64,000 nt of DNA from positions 1,116,001 through 1,180,000 of the forward strand of contig NZ_AP027041.1 in the NCBI RefSeq assembly GCF_027924565.1. Direction: 5' to 3'. The DNA is from Lysobacter auxotrophicus (GTDB taxonomy: Bacteria > Pseudomonadota > Gammaproteobacteria > Xanthomonadales > Xanthomonadaceae). Of this stretch, positions 33,598-42,492 are shown piece by piece; position 1 is the stretch's first letter, and each line of letters opens with the position of its first letter. Made by a program: the position numbers and the translations under genes. The notes under the pieces were generated by a model. It did no database searches and was not told the origin of the DNA. It saw only the letters and a program-made list of their open reading frames with translations.

Positions 33598-35189
33598 GCG
33601 GTCGCGTCCACGTCCGCGCGCACGACGTTCCGCTTGGGTCGCGCGGGTTTTTCTGCCCGCACGACGGGCGCCGGCACCGAGTCGCGCCACAGATGGATCA
33701 CCGCGTAGCCCCGCCACGGGCGCCACGCTTCCGCGCGCGCCGCCAGCGCCTTCGCCGTGAGCCGCGTGCCGTCGGCGGGGAGGGCCTTCTGCAGTACGAG
33801 GTCCTCGACGGGGAACGCGTCCGGATGCCCCAGCGCACGCAGCGCGATGTATTGCGCCGTCCACGGCCCGATGCCGGGCAGGGCGACCCATCGCGACACG
33901 AAATCCTCGAGCGTGCGCTCGGCGCGGAAATCCACGCGTCCGTGGAGCAGCGCCTGCGCGACGCCGCGCACCGTCTGCGCGCGCGAGCGGATCAGGCCGA
34001 TGGTTTCCAGGTCCGCATCGACGAGCGCTTCCGGCGTGGGGAACAGATGCGTCAGCGCACCCGAAACACGCGCGTCGGCAAAGGGCGTCGGCAACGCCTG
34101 CCCGTACTTGTGCGCGAGTCGCGACGCAAGCGTGCGCGCGGCGGCGACGCTGACCTGCTGGCCGATGATCGCGCGCACCGCGATCTCGAAGCCGTCCCAG
34201 CCGCTGGGCAGCCGCAGCCCGGGGCGCAGCGCGAGCAGGGGCGCGAAACGCGGATCGCGCGACAGCGTGTCGGCGATCGCCTGCGGATCGGCGTCGAGGT
34301 CGAACATGCGTCGAAGCCGCTGGACAATCTCGAGCAGTTGCGACGGGGCCGGACCGTGCAGTTCGAGCTTGAGCGCGTGTTCGCCCCCGTGCTTGCCGTC
34401 GGGCCACGCGCTCACGCGCAGCCAGCCGGGCCGTTCGATGGGACCGATCACGCGCGCATAGCCGTGTTCGTCGACGACTTCCACGCCCGGCAGGGCGCGG
34501 CCGCGCAGGAAATCCAGCATCGCGGCGAAGTCGTACGGCGGGCGATAACCGAGCCGCAGCGTGAGGACGTCGCCGGTGGCTTCGTTCGATCCGTGCGCTT
34601 CGCGTCGACTGCGACGCAGGTCGCGTGGCGCCATGCGGTACGCGGTGCGGAAGGCGTCGTTGAAGCGCCGCAGGCTGGCGAAGCCCGAGGCGAGCGCGAT
34701 CTGCGTGATCGGCAGGTCGGTCTCGGTCAGCAGCTGCTTGGCGAACAGGAGCCGTCGCGTGCCGTGCACACCCATCGGCGCGACGCCGATGCGTTCGACG
34801 AACAGGCGGCGCAGCTGGCGCTCGCCGAGGCCCACGCGCTCGGCCAGCGCGGACAGCGGTTGTTCGGCCAGCGCACCGTCGTCGATGAGCTTGAGTGCGC
34901 GCGCCACGGCGGCGTCGCCGCGTCGCCAGCTGCCGTCGTCCGGCGACAGCTCCGGCCGGCAACGCAGGCACGGCCGGTAGCCCGCGGCCTCGGCGGCCGC
35001 CGCGTGGCGGAAATACACCACGCGTTTGGCCGTCACCGCCGGGCACACGGGCCGGCAATAGATGCGCGTGCTCAGCACCGCGGTGAAGAACAACCCGTCG
35101 AACCGTGGATCGCGGGTGCGACGCGCCTGCTCGCACACGTGGAAGGCGGGAAGGGTGTCGGCGTGGACGTGGGCGTGGGAGTCCGGCAT
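33594..35189 (-). CDS. Ada-AlkA fusion: methyl-sensing AraC regulator plus 3-methyladenine DNA glycosylase
   Basis: The 531-residue protein has an Ada-type zinc domain (residues ~15-85, with Cys pairs CRPVC and CLRC), one of whose Cys accepts methyl from phosphotriesters. An AraC-type helix-turn-helix (~95-190, LSALAERVGLGERQLRRLF) follows. The rest is an AlkA-like glycosylase with an N-terminal AlkA domain and the HhH-GPD motif LPGIGPWTAQYIALRALG plus catalytic Asp (PDAFPVEDLVL). It repairs 3-methyladenine and probably controls itself and ogt. Confidence 0.92.
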   Translation of the reverse strand: MPDSHAHVHADTLPAFHVCEQARRTRDPRFDGLFFTAVLSTRIYCRPVCPAVTAKRVVYFRHAAAAEAAGYRPCLRCRPELSPDDGSWRRGDAAVARALKLIDDGALAEQPLSALAERVGLGERQLRRLFVERIGVAPMGVHGTRRLLFAKQLLTETDLPITQIALASGFASLRRFNDAFRTAYRMAPRDLRRSRREAHGSNEATGDVLTLRLGYRPPYDFAAMLDFLRGRALPGVEVVDEHGYARVIGPIERPGWLRVSAWPDGKHGGEHALKLELHGPAPSQLLEIVQRLRRMFDLDADPQAIADTLSRDPRFAPLLALRPGLRLPSGWDGFEIAVRAIIGQQVSVAAARTLASRLAHKYGQALPTPFADARVSGALTHLFPTPEALVDADLETIGLIRSRAQTVRGVAQALLHGRVDFRAERTLEDFVSRWVALPGIGPWTAQYIALRALGHPDAFPVEDLVLQKALPADGTRLTAKALAARAEAWRPWRGYAVIHLWRDSVPAPVVRAEKPARPKRNVVRADVDATA

Positions 35190-35269
35190 GCGCGCAGGCT
35201 AGCACCGCCCGATGGCCCGGACTGGCCGGATTCGGACATGAACGTGGCCAGGACCGTTGCCACAGAAAT

Positions 35270-35283
35270 TCAGAGAACTCTGA
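35270..35283. promoter_or_regulatory. Dyad between the repair operon and the methyltransferase gene
   Basis: TCAGAG-AA-CTCTGA is a 6-bp inverted repeat with a 2-base spacer in the 151-base divergent intergenic region. It could be an operator, possibly for Ada, but nothing else supports a specific regulator. Confidence 0.3.
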
Positions 35284-35340
35284 TTCCGGCGTGCCTCCGG
35301 CGCTGCCGAGAATGCGGGTCCACTTGGAACGGCCTGCGCC

Positions 35341-37038
35341 ATGACGACCCTGATCGACCGCATCGGAAAGACCTACGACGAGGTGCCGTACACGTCGGCC
35401 GCCTTCCACGTGAGCGCGCCGGAACACCTGCGCGCGGTGGCGCACCTGTTCGGGTTGGAGGCGCCGGCGCTCGAAGGCGCGCGCGTGCTCGAACTGGGCT
35501 GCGCCGCCGGCGGCAACCTGGTGCCGTTCGCGGTGCGCCATCCGGGTGCCGACGTGGTCGGCATCGACCTGTCGCCCAGGCAGATCGAAGCCGGCCGCCG
35601 CGCCGTCGAGGCAATGGGCCTGCAGAACGTGCGCCTGATCCAGGGCAGCCTGACCGACCTGGGCGCCGATCTCGGCCAGTTCGATTACATCCTGTGCCAC
35701 GGCGTCTACAGCTGGGTGCCCGAGGACGTGCGCGCGGCCGTGCTGCGCGTGTGCAACGAGCGGCTCACCGCCGACGGCATCGCCTACGTCAGCTACAACA
35801 CGTATCCCGGGTGGAAGGCCAAGGAAATCGTGCGCGATGCGATGCTGCTGCGCGGCGGCGATCGCGCCGACGCGGGCGAGCAACTCGCCTACGCGCGCGG
35901 CATGGTCGAATTCCTGCACGAACAGGCGGCGCCGGGCAGCGTGCTGTCCACCGTCATGAACGAGCACATCGGCCTGATCCGCGACGGCGAGGATTTCTAC
36001 CTGAGCCACGAATACCTGGAGCTGTGCAACGCGCCGTGCTACTTCCGCGACTTCATCGCCGCGGCGCGGGGGCAGGGTCTGGAATACCTCGGCGACGCGA
36101 CGGTCGCGTCCATGTTCCCGCGCAATTACGGCCCGATCGCGGCGCCTGCGCTGGTGGCCGAATGCGGTGGCGATCAGGTGATGCTGGAGCAGCTGATGGA
36201 TTTCCTGCAGAACCGCGCATTCCGCCAAAGCCTGCTCGTGCGCGCCGATCGCGGTCCGCAGATCCGCTACCAGCTCGAACCCGACCGCATCGCCAGCCTG
36301 CACGTCGCCGGTCGATACGCCCACACCGACACCCAGGACGACGGCAGCGAGCGCTGGGCCAGCATGGGCGGAGCCCATATCACGACGCGTTCGCCGATCA
36401 CGCGCGCCGTGCTGGAGCGCCTCACCGCCGCGTGGCCGGCCACCGTGCCGGTGGCCGAACTGCTCGACGGCATCGCGATGGACGATGCGGCGATCGTGCT
36501 GGACCTGGTAAGCAACCTGATCGTCGGCAACGCACTGCGTTTTCGCAGCGAAGCCGTCGCATCGGGCGCGCAGGTGGAACGCCCCTTCGCACGTGGCGAA
36601 CTGCGCGCGCTGGTCGGGCTCGGCGCGCATCCGATGGCGCTGTTCAACGAGTGGCACGAAAGCGCCGCGCTCACGCCGCTGGAGCGCTTCCTGCTGGCGT
36701 CGATGGATGGGCGCAAGGACGTGCAGGCGCTGGTCGCCGACGTGCTGCAGGCGGTCGAGCAGGGCGCGTTGACCGTAATGCGTGACGGCGCGCCGCTGCT
36801 CGACGCCGACGAACTCGCGGCGTCGCTCCGCATGCAGGTGGACGCGGCGCTGCGCTCGCTGCAGATCAACGCGATGCTGGTCGGCGCGCCGGAGGCTTCG
36901 CCGGACGCGTCGGCTTCCACCGACGAAGGTGCAGAGAACAAGCCCGCGAGGGCGAAGCCGAAACCGAAGGGGTCCAAGGCCGATGCGCCGAAGGCGGCGT
37001 CGGCCAAGCCGGCGAAAACACCGCGCGGGAAGAAGTAA
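35341..37038 (+). CDS. SAM-dependent methyltransferase with regulatory domain, PKMT-like
   Basis: The 565-residue protein has a class I methyltransferase domain (~residues 40-170, motif I LELGCAAGGNLVPFA, GIDLSPRQIE). A methyltransferase regulatory domain and a C-terminal winged-helix region follow (MALFNEWHESAALTPLERFLLASMDGRKDV). This arrangement is known from rickettsial protein lysine methyltransferases that modify OmpB. The tail (~520-565) is a Lys/Ala/Pro-rich low-complexity stretch. The substrate here is unknown; outer membrane proteins are a guess. Confidence 0.82.
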   Translation: MTTLIDRIGKTYDEVPYTSAAFHVSAPEHLRAVAHLFGLEAPALEGARVLELGCAAGGNLVPFAVRHPGADVVGIDLSPRQIEAGRRAVEAMGLQNVRLIQGSLTDLGADLGQFDYILCHGVYSWVPEDVRAAVLRVCNERLTADGIAYVSYNTYPGWKAKEIVRDAMLLRGGDRADAGEQLAYARGMVEFLHEQAAPGSVLSTVMNEHIGLIRDGEDFYLSHEYLELCNAPCYFRDFIAAARGQGLEYLGDATVASMFPRNYGPIAAPALVAECGGDQVMLEQLMDFLQNRAFRQSLLVRADRGPQIRYQLEPDRIASLHVAGRYAHTDTQDDGSERWASMGGAHITTRSPITRAVLERLTAAWPATVPVAELLDGIAMDDAAIVLDLVSNLIVGNALRFRSEAVASGAQVERPFARGELRALVGLGAHPMALFNEWHESAALTPLERFLLASMDGRKDVQALVADVLQAVEQGALTVMRDGAPLLDADELAASLRMQVDAALRSLQINAMLVGAPEASPDASASTDEGAENKPARAKPKPKGSKADAPKAASAKPAKTPRGKK

Positions 37039-37082
37039 TTCGCGAACCCTGATCGTCCACGCGCCGTGACGCGTGGACGCCG

Positions 37083-38339
37083 TCAGTGTTCGTGCGATGC
37101 GGGCCCGCGCAGCGCCGGCAGCAGCGGCGTGACGTCGCCGTCGTTCGGCGCGGCGTCGATGCCCAGCAGTCGTGCGAGCAACGGGTACACGTCCACGTTG
37201 TCGAACGCGGGCAGTTCGGTGCCGGGCACGAACGACGGGCCGCGCGCGATGAACAACGCCCGCATCGACGGCAACGCCGGATCGAACCCGTGCGAACCCC
37301 GTGTGACGTGCGGCGGGCGTTTGGCGAGCTTCTGCGGATACAGCGCGTCCCAGCCTTCGTGCATCTGGCACACGATCGGCGGCACGCGCGGATGCGTGCC
37401 GTAGCGCCAGCGCGCCGGCAATGCATCGCGGCGGTAGCAGTCGTACTGCGCGTGCGCGCCGAGCAGCCGCGCTTCGGCCTCGCGTTCCCGGCCGGGGAGC
37501 GGTTGCACGCCGATGGACTGGCCGTCCGACACCACCGTCGCGATGGACGGCGCGATCATCTGCTCCACGCCGATGGCATGGTTCGGGCCGACGGTCGCCA
37601 TGCCGTGGTCCGACACCACGATCAGATCGGTCGACGCCAGCAGTCCGCGCGCGGCAAGGCCGTCGTGCAGGCGGCCGATCACCGCGTCGAGCTCGCCCAG
37701 CGTGCGCTTCACCTGCGCGGAGTCCGGGCCGAAGTCGTGCCCGGCCTTATCGAGCTGTTCGAAATACACCGCGACCAGTCGCGGGCGCTGCGCTGGCGGC
37801 GCGTCGAGCCAGCCGAGCACGTCGTCGATGCGGCGCGCGGGCGGTACGCGCTCGTCGTAGGCGACCCAGCGGCTGGGACGCACGCCGCCGATCGCCGCGC
37901 TGCTGCCGGGCCAGGCCCAGCTCGCGCTGCGCACGCCCTGCTTTTCGGCGGTGACCCAGATCGGCTCGCCGCCCCACCAGCGGCTGTCGTCCACCGCGCT
38001 GCGGTCGGCCACCGCGAAATCGCCGATGTCCCCATCGCTCATGCGGTTGTGGATCACGCCGTGGCGGTCCGGGCGCAACCCCGTGGCGAGCGTGTAGTGG
38101 TTGGGGAAGGTGAGCGACGGGTAGGACGGGTTCATCCACGCCGCGCGCACGCCTTCCCGCGCGATGCGCGCCAGGTTGGGCGTGGCGTCGGCGGACAGGT
38201 AATCGGCGCGGAACGCATCGATGGAGACGATCACGACGGTTCGCGGTTCCGGCGCCGGTTCGGCGGGGCGCGAGGCGTGCGAGCTGCAGGCGGACAGGAC
38301 GAGGCAGGCGGCGAGGCCCGCGGCGCGAAGGAGGGGCAT
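37083..38339 (-). CDS. Nucleotide pyrophosphatase/phosphodiesterase (NPP family) lipoprotein
   Basis: The 418-residue alkaline phosphatase superfamily enzyme is very similar in plan to the characterised Xanthomonas NPP. It has a lipobox LSAC (Cys18), the metal and nucleophile region IVSIDAFRADYL and PSLTFPNHYTLATGLRPDRHG, with the Thr nucleophile, and metal ligands in VYFEQLDKAGHDFGP, VSDHGMA and a C-terminal HGFDP. It hydrolyses phosphodiesters such as nucleotide derivatives outside the inner membrane. Confidence 0.92.
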   Translation of the reverse strand: MPLLRAAGLAACLVLSACSSHASRPAEPAPEPRTVVIVSIDAFRADYLSADATPNLARIAREGVRAAWMNPSYPSLTFPNHYTLATGLRPDRHGVIHNRMSDGDIGDFAVADRSAVDDSRWWGGEPIWVTAEKQGVRSASWAWPGSSAAIGGVRPSRWVAYDERVPPARRIDDVLGWLDAPPAQRPRLVAVYFEQLDKAGHDFGPDSAQVKRTLGELDAVIGRLHDGLAARGLLASTDLIVVSDHGMATVGPNHAIGVEQMIAPSIATVVSDGQSIGVQPLPGREREAEARLLGAHAQYDCYRRDALPARWRYGTHPRVPPIVCQMHEGWDALYPQKLAKRPPHVTRGSHGFDPALPSMRALFIARGPSFVPGTELPAFDNVDVYPLLARLLGIDAAPNDGDVTPLLPALRGPASHEH

Positions 38340-38452
38340 GGGCCGATCATAGCGAGCGTGTATTGCGGCATGACTTTAGTCGCTGGCGGCCGGGCGTCGC
38401 CTTGCCAATAGTGGCCGCAACCCGGCGACGACCGCCGGCAACGGAGCCCGCC

Positions 38453-39013
38453 ATGTCGCGTCTGTCCGCGCTGAGTCGCCTGTCCGCCGTCGTACTGCTG
38501 AGCGCTTCGGCCGCCGCGGTTGCGCAGACGCCGCCGAAACCCGAACCAGCGCGCATGAGCCCGGCCGAATGCGAGGTCTGGGCGCGCGAGCTGAGCTTCG
38601 CGCAGTCGGTGGCCGACCACGACGCGGCGGCGTTCGCCTCGCATCTCGAACCCGACGCGGCCTTCGGCTCCAGCCAGCCCCAGCCGACGCGCGGGCGCGA
38701 GGCGATCGCCAAGCGCTGGGCGGGCATCGTCGAGGGCAAGCGCTTCAAGCTCGCCTGGTACCCGACCCGGACCACCATCGGCGCCGGGAGCGCGGGCGAC
38801 GTCGCCTGGTCGAGCGGCCCGTCGCTGTTCGAGGACCTGGATCCCAAGTCGACGCAGCGCTACCGCATCGGGGCGTTCCACTCGGTCTGGCACCGTGGCG
38901 CGGACGGCGTGTGGCGGGTGCTGTTCGATGACGGCATCGACCCGCGCCCGGCCACCGAGGCCGAAGCCGTCGCCTTCCGCGCGGGCCGCCAGGCCACGTG
39001 CCCACAAGCCTGA
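38453..39013 (+). CDS. Secreted NTF2-like (SnoaL/DUF4440-type) protein
   Basis: The 186-residue product has a signal peptide (AAAVA-QTP) and a NTF2-like cone fold pattern (WARELSFAQSVADHDAAAFASHL, TRGREAIAKRWAGI, AFHSVWHRGADGVWRVLFDDG). Members bind small hydrophobic ligands or act as enzymes, but function is unknown. It lies 113 bases from the divergent NPP gene. Confidence 0.75.
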   Translation: MSRLSALSRLSAVVLLSASAAAVAQTPPKPEPARMSPAECEVWARELSFAQSVADHDAAAFASHLEPDAAFGSSQPQPTRGREAIAKRWAGIVEGKRFKLAWYPTRTTIGAGSAGDVAWSSGPSLFEDLDPKSTQRYRIGAFHSVWHRGADGVWRVLFDDGIDPRPATEAEAVAFRAGRQATCPQA

Positions 39014-39113
39014 CGACGCCCTGAAGGCGGCGGCCCCGCTCACGGCCCCGTCGGGGCGGCAGGCGTAAGGTGGGCGGTGCGGCAAACGGTGCCGTTCCTC
39101 GCCAGGTGACGTC

Positions 39114-39476
39114 ATGGATCACAGCAATCGCACCCGCAGTCCAGTGATGGCGACCGCGTTCGCGGCGCTTGTCGTGTGCGCCGCTTTCGGCGCCTCCGCC
39201 CAGACCGCCTCCGTCGATGCGCAGGCGCAGGTCGCCCCGGCGGACGCAGCCGTCGCGGCCGACGCCCAGGCCGCGACGCAGCCCGCCGACACGAAGCGCA
39301 CCTCCAACGTCGGCTGCGTCAAGGACACCGGCACCAACATCCGCCCGCGCGATCCGAAGACCGGCAAGGCGCTGTGCATCGGCCCGGGCCGCAGCTACAG
39401 CCGCGAACAGATCGACCGCACCGGCCAGACCGACCTCGCCGACGCGCTGCGCCGCCTCGATCCGTCGGTGCGTTGA
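39114..39476 (+). CDS. Small secreted protein with a TonB-plug-like C-terminus
   Basis: I do not recognise a named family. The 120-residue product has a signal peptide (GASA-QTA), an Ala-rich spacer, a Cys pair (GCVKDTGTN ... ALCIGPG) and an ending SREQIDRTGQTDLADALRRL, which looks like the start of the plug domain of TonB receptors. No barrel follows. It is 7 bases from the next small secreted-protein gene. Confidence 0.65.
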   Translation: MDHSNRTRSPVMATAFAALVVCAAFGASAQTASVDAQAQVAPADAAVAADAQAATQPADTKRTSNVGCVKDTGTNIRPRDPKTGKALCIGPGRSYSREQIDRTGQTDLADALRRLDPSVR

Positions 39477-39482
39477 TCGAAG

Positions 39483-39959
39483 ATGGGCGTCGTGACGCGC
39501 ACGCGGTTCATCGCGCTGGCGCTGGCCTTGCAGCCGGCGCTGGCGTTCGCGCAGTTGCCGAACACGCTGCAGCCGCCGCCGCGCGTCGCCCCCATTTCGC
39601 CCTCCACGCAGCCCACGTTGCCGCGCGGCGTGGATACCTCGCGCGACAACTCGCTGCAGACGCTCAACCGCCAGCTGGACGCGTCGAGTCGGCGCGTTTC
39701 AGCGGACACGTTGCGTGAGCAGGTCGATCGCCAGGATCGCCTGATGGAAGCCGATCGCGCGCGCACCGACGCGCGACGCGCCGCGGCCACGACGCCGGCC
39801 GAAGCCGAGCGCATCCGCCAGGATTTCGAAGCGCGCCGCGCCAGCCACGAGGCGTGGCGCGCCGGCAAGGAAGCGCAGGTGCACCGGCTGGAAACGATCG
39901 ACCTCCCGCCACCGCCGCCCGTCAACGAAGTGAAGCCGGCCATCGAGCCGCGCCGCTGA
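39483..39959 (+). CDS. Small secreted protein with charged helical region
   Basis: No family recognised. The 158-residue protein has a signal peptide (LAFA-QLP), a Pro-rich segment (residues ~25-55), then a strongly charged Arg/Glu/Ala helix (~60-140) that may form a coiled coil, and a Pro-rich end (LPPPPPVNEV). It follows the plug-like gene by six bases, so the two are probably co-transcribed. Confidence 0.65.
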   Translation: MGVVTRTRFIALALALQPALAFAQLPNTLQPPPRVAPISPSTQPTLPRGVDTSRDNSLQTLNRQLDASSRRVSADTLREQVDRQDRLMEADRARTDARRAAATTPAEAERIRQDFEARRASHEAWRAGKEAQVHRLETIDLPPPPPVNEVKPAIEPRR

Positions 39960-39963
39960 CCGC

Positions 39964-40560
39964 TCAGGCCAGCAGACCGCGCAGCAGCCGCTGCAGCGAT
40001 GCATCGTAATAGCGGCGGAACGCGGCTTCGTCGAAATTGAACCGCCCCGCGCGATACAGCGCGATCAACCCGTGCGTGTGCGCCCACAGCGTCACCGCCA
40101 CGTCCCACACGTCGTCGTCGCGAAGCACGCCGGCGCGCATCGCATCCTCCACCGCATCGGCCACCACGTTGAGCGTCGGCGAGCGGCGGGCGCGGAAGTC
40201 CTCGGGGAACCGCCGTGCATCGTTGCGCACGGTGGAGAACGCATGGTCGAACAGGTGCGGATGCGCGAGCGCGTAGTCGAGGTAGATGCGTTGCACGGCG
40301 ACCAGCCTTTCGAGCACGTCGCCGCCACGACCACGCGCATCCCAGTGGCGCGCGATCGCATCGAAGCTGTCGTCGCCGATGCGCTTGAGCAACGCCTCGC
40401 GATTGGGGAAATGCCGGTAGATCGCCATTGGCGTGAGCCCGACGGCCGCCGCGACGCGCCGCATGCTCACGCCGGCCGCGCCTTCGCGTTCGAACAGCGT
40501 GCGCGCCGCGCGCAGGATGCGGTCGGCGGTGCGGTTCGTTCCGGGCTCGGCGCGGCTCAT
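39964..40560 (-). CDS. TetR-family transcriptional regulator
   Basis: The 198-residue protein has the N-terminal TetR helix-turn-helix ([31 protein letters not shown]) and a helical ligand-binding part with WTR-like [14 protein letters not shown], as in TetR_C_33-type proteins. The ligand is unknown. It diverges from hutU with 160 bases between, and an imperfect palindrome overlaps its start region. Confidence 0.9.
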   Translation of the reverse strand: MSRAEPGTNRTADRILRAARTLFEREGAAGVSMRRVAAAVGLTPMAIYRHFPNREALLKRIGDDSFDAIARHWDARGRGGDVLERLVAVQRIYLDYALAHPHLFDHAFSTVRNDARRFPEDFRARRSPTLNVVADAVEDAMRAGVLRDDDVWDVAVTLWAHTHGLIALYRAGRFNFDEAAFRRYYDASLQRLLRGLLA

Positions 40561-40561
40561 G

Positions 40562-40576
40562 TGTACAGCGTATACA
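40562..40576. promoter_or_regulatory. Imperfect operator candidate for the TetR protein
   Basis: TGTACAGCGTATACA is a 15-bp dyad with 5 of 7 paired positions matching, starting two bases upstream of the tetR start codon. Confidence 0.4.
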
Positions 40577-40720
40577 AAAGCGCTGCGGCAATCGCGAAAT
40601 CGCCTCGAATGCGCCGGGCGAGCGCTCGCCAGCGGGTCCGCCCGCGCGACGCGGCGCGATAATTCCGGAGCCTGTTTCGCGCGCCGCTCCTCGCGGCGCC
40701 CAGCCGACGGAGCTTTCCCG

Positions 40721-42385
40721 ATGTCGACCCGCAAAGATCCTTCCCGCGTCATCCGTGCGCCGCGTGGCGCCGAGAAATCCTGCAAGTCGTGGCTCACCGA
40801 AGCCGCGTACCGGATGATCCAGAACAACCTCGACGCCGAAGTCGCCGAAAGCCCGACGGACCTCGTCGTCTACGGCGGCATCGGCCGCGCCGCGCGCGAC
40901 TGGGAGAGCTTCGACGCCATCCTGGAATCCCTGCGCGAACTGGACGACAACGAAACGCTGCTCGTGCAGTCGGGCAAACCCGTCGGCATCTTCCCCACGC
41001 ATCCGGACGCACCGCGCGTGCTGCTGGCGAACTCGAACCTCGTGCCGCACTGGGCGACGTGGGAGCACTTCAACGAGCTCGATAAAAAGGGCCTGATGAT
41101 GTACGGCCAGATGACGGCCGGCTCGTGGATCTACATCGGTTCGCAGGGCATCGTGCAGGGCACGTACGAGACCTTCGTCGAGATGGGCCGCCAGCATTAC
41201 GGCGGCAACCTCACCGGCAAGTGGATCCTCACCGCGGGCCTGGGCGGCATGGGCGGCGCGCAGCCGCTGGCCGCGTCGCTGGCCGGCGCGTGCTCGCTGA
41301 ACATCGAGTGCCAGCAGAGCCGCATCGACATGCGCCTGCGCACGCGCTACGTGGACGAGCAGGCGACCGACCTCGACGACGCGCTGGCGCGCATCGAGAA
41401 GTACACGCAGGCCGGCGAAGCGAAGTCGATCGCGCTGCTCGGCAATGCCGCCGACATCCTGCCGGAACTCGTCCGTCGCGGCGTGCGCCCGGACGCGGTG
41501 ACCGACCAAACCTCCGCGCACGATCCGGTGCACGGCTACCTGCCGATCGGCTGGACGGTCGAGCAGTGGTTGCGCATGCAGACCGAGGATCCGGCGCGCG
41601 TTCGCGATGCGGCGAAGAAGTCGATGCGCGTGCATGTCGAGGCGATGCTCGCCTTCGAGGACATGGGCATCCCCGTGTTCGACTACGGCAACAACATCCG
41701 CCAGATGGCGAAGGACGAAGGCTGCGAGAACGCGTTCGATTTCCCGGGTTTCGTGCCGGCCTACGTGCGTCCGCTGTTCTGCCGCGGCGTCGGCCCGTTC
41801 CGCTGGGTCGCGCTGAGTGGCGATCCGGAGGACATCTACAAGACCGACGCGAAGGTGAAGGAACTCATCCCCGACGACGCGCACCTGCATCGCTGGCTCG
41901 ACATGGCGAAGGAGCGCATCAGCTTCCAAGGTTTGCCCGCGCGCATCTGCTGGGTTGGCCTCGGCCTGCGCCACAAACTCGGCCTGGCGTTCAACGAAAT
42001 GGTGCGCAAAGGCGAGCTGAAGGCGCCGGTCGTCATCGGTCGCGATCACCTGGACAGCGGCAGCGTCGCGTCGCCCAATCGCGAAACCGAGGCGATGCGC
42101 GACGGTTCCGATGCCGTGTCCGACTGGCCGCTGCTCAACGCGATGCTCAACGTCGCCGGCGGTGCGACGTGGGTGTCGCTGCATCATGGCGGCGGCGTCG
42201 GCATGGGCTATTCGCAGCACTCCGGCGTGGTGATCGTGTGCGACGGCACCGAGGAAGCCGACAAGCGCCTCGCGCGCGTGCTGTGGAACGACCCCGGCAC
42301 CGGTGTCATGCGTCATGCCGATGCGGGATACGACATCGCCAGGCAGTGCGCGAAGGAGCAGGGGCTGAAGCTGCCGATGGTGTGA
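40721..42385 (+). CDS. hutU: Urocanate hydratase
   Basis: This 554-residue NAD-dependent enzyme converts urocanate to imidazolonepropionate, the second step of histidine degradation. The NAD-binding segment is [18 protein letters not shown]. The catalytic Cys lies in [15 protein letters not shown], and [16 protein letters not shown] is near the C-terminus. Length is normal. It is separated from hutI/hutF by 8 kb of unrelated genes, and hutH/hutG do not follow. Confidence 0.97.
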   Translation: MSTRKDPSRVIRAPRGAEKSCKSWLTEAAYRMIQNNLDAEVAESPTDLVVYGGIGRAARDWESFDAILESLRELDDNETLLVQSGKPVGIFPTHPDAPRVLLANSNLVPHWATWEHFNELDKKGLMMYGQMTAGSWIYIGSQGIVQGTYETFVEMGRQHYGGNLTGKWILTAGLGGMGGAQPLAASLAGACSLNIECQQSRIDMRLRTRYVDEQATDLDDALARIEKYTQAGEAKSIALLGNAADILPELVRRGVRPDAVTDQTSAHDPVHGYLPIGWTVEQWLRMQTEDPARVRDAAKKSMRVHVEAMLAFEDMGIPVFDYGNNIRQMAKDEGCENAFDFPGFVPAYVRPLFCRGVGPFRWVALSGDPEDIYKTDAKVKELIPDDAHLHRWLDMAKERISFQGLPARICWVGLGLRHKLGLAFNEMVRKGELKAPVVIGRDHLDSGSVASPNRETEAMRDGSDAVSDWPLLNAMLNVAGGATWVSLHHGGGVGMGYSQHSGVVIVCDGTEEADKRLARVLWNDPGTGVMRHADAGYDIARQCAKEQGLKLPMV

Positions 42386-42413
42386 TCGTCGGCCAACCGT
42401 GCTTCCGATGCGA

Positions 42414-42441
42414 CGAACGGCCCGGGAAACCGGGCCGTTCG
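42414..42441 (+). terminator. Terminator-like hairpin after hutU
   Basis: Perfect 12-bp arms CGAACGGCCCGG / CCGGGCCGTTCG surround GAAA. The T-tract that follows is weak (GCGTTCGT). Confidence 0.6.
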
Positions 42442-42492
42442 CGTTCGTGTGGACGCTAACATCGGACGTCTATCCGCACGGAGGTCGACGCC

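Noticed and set aside
33097-37371. Minus-strand open frame of 1424 codons
   Set aside because: Only the last 166 codons (the ogt-like gene) are real. The rest is antisense to the Ada-AlkA frame and methyltransferase gene and has the Arg/Ala-rich composition of a GC-rich shadow.
39395-42316. Minus-strand open frame of 973 codons across hutU
   Set aside because: It is the antisense shadow of hutU and neighbours; the protein is low-complexity and has no domain.
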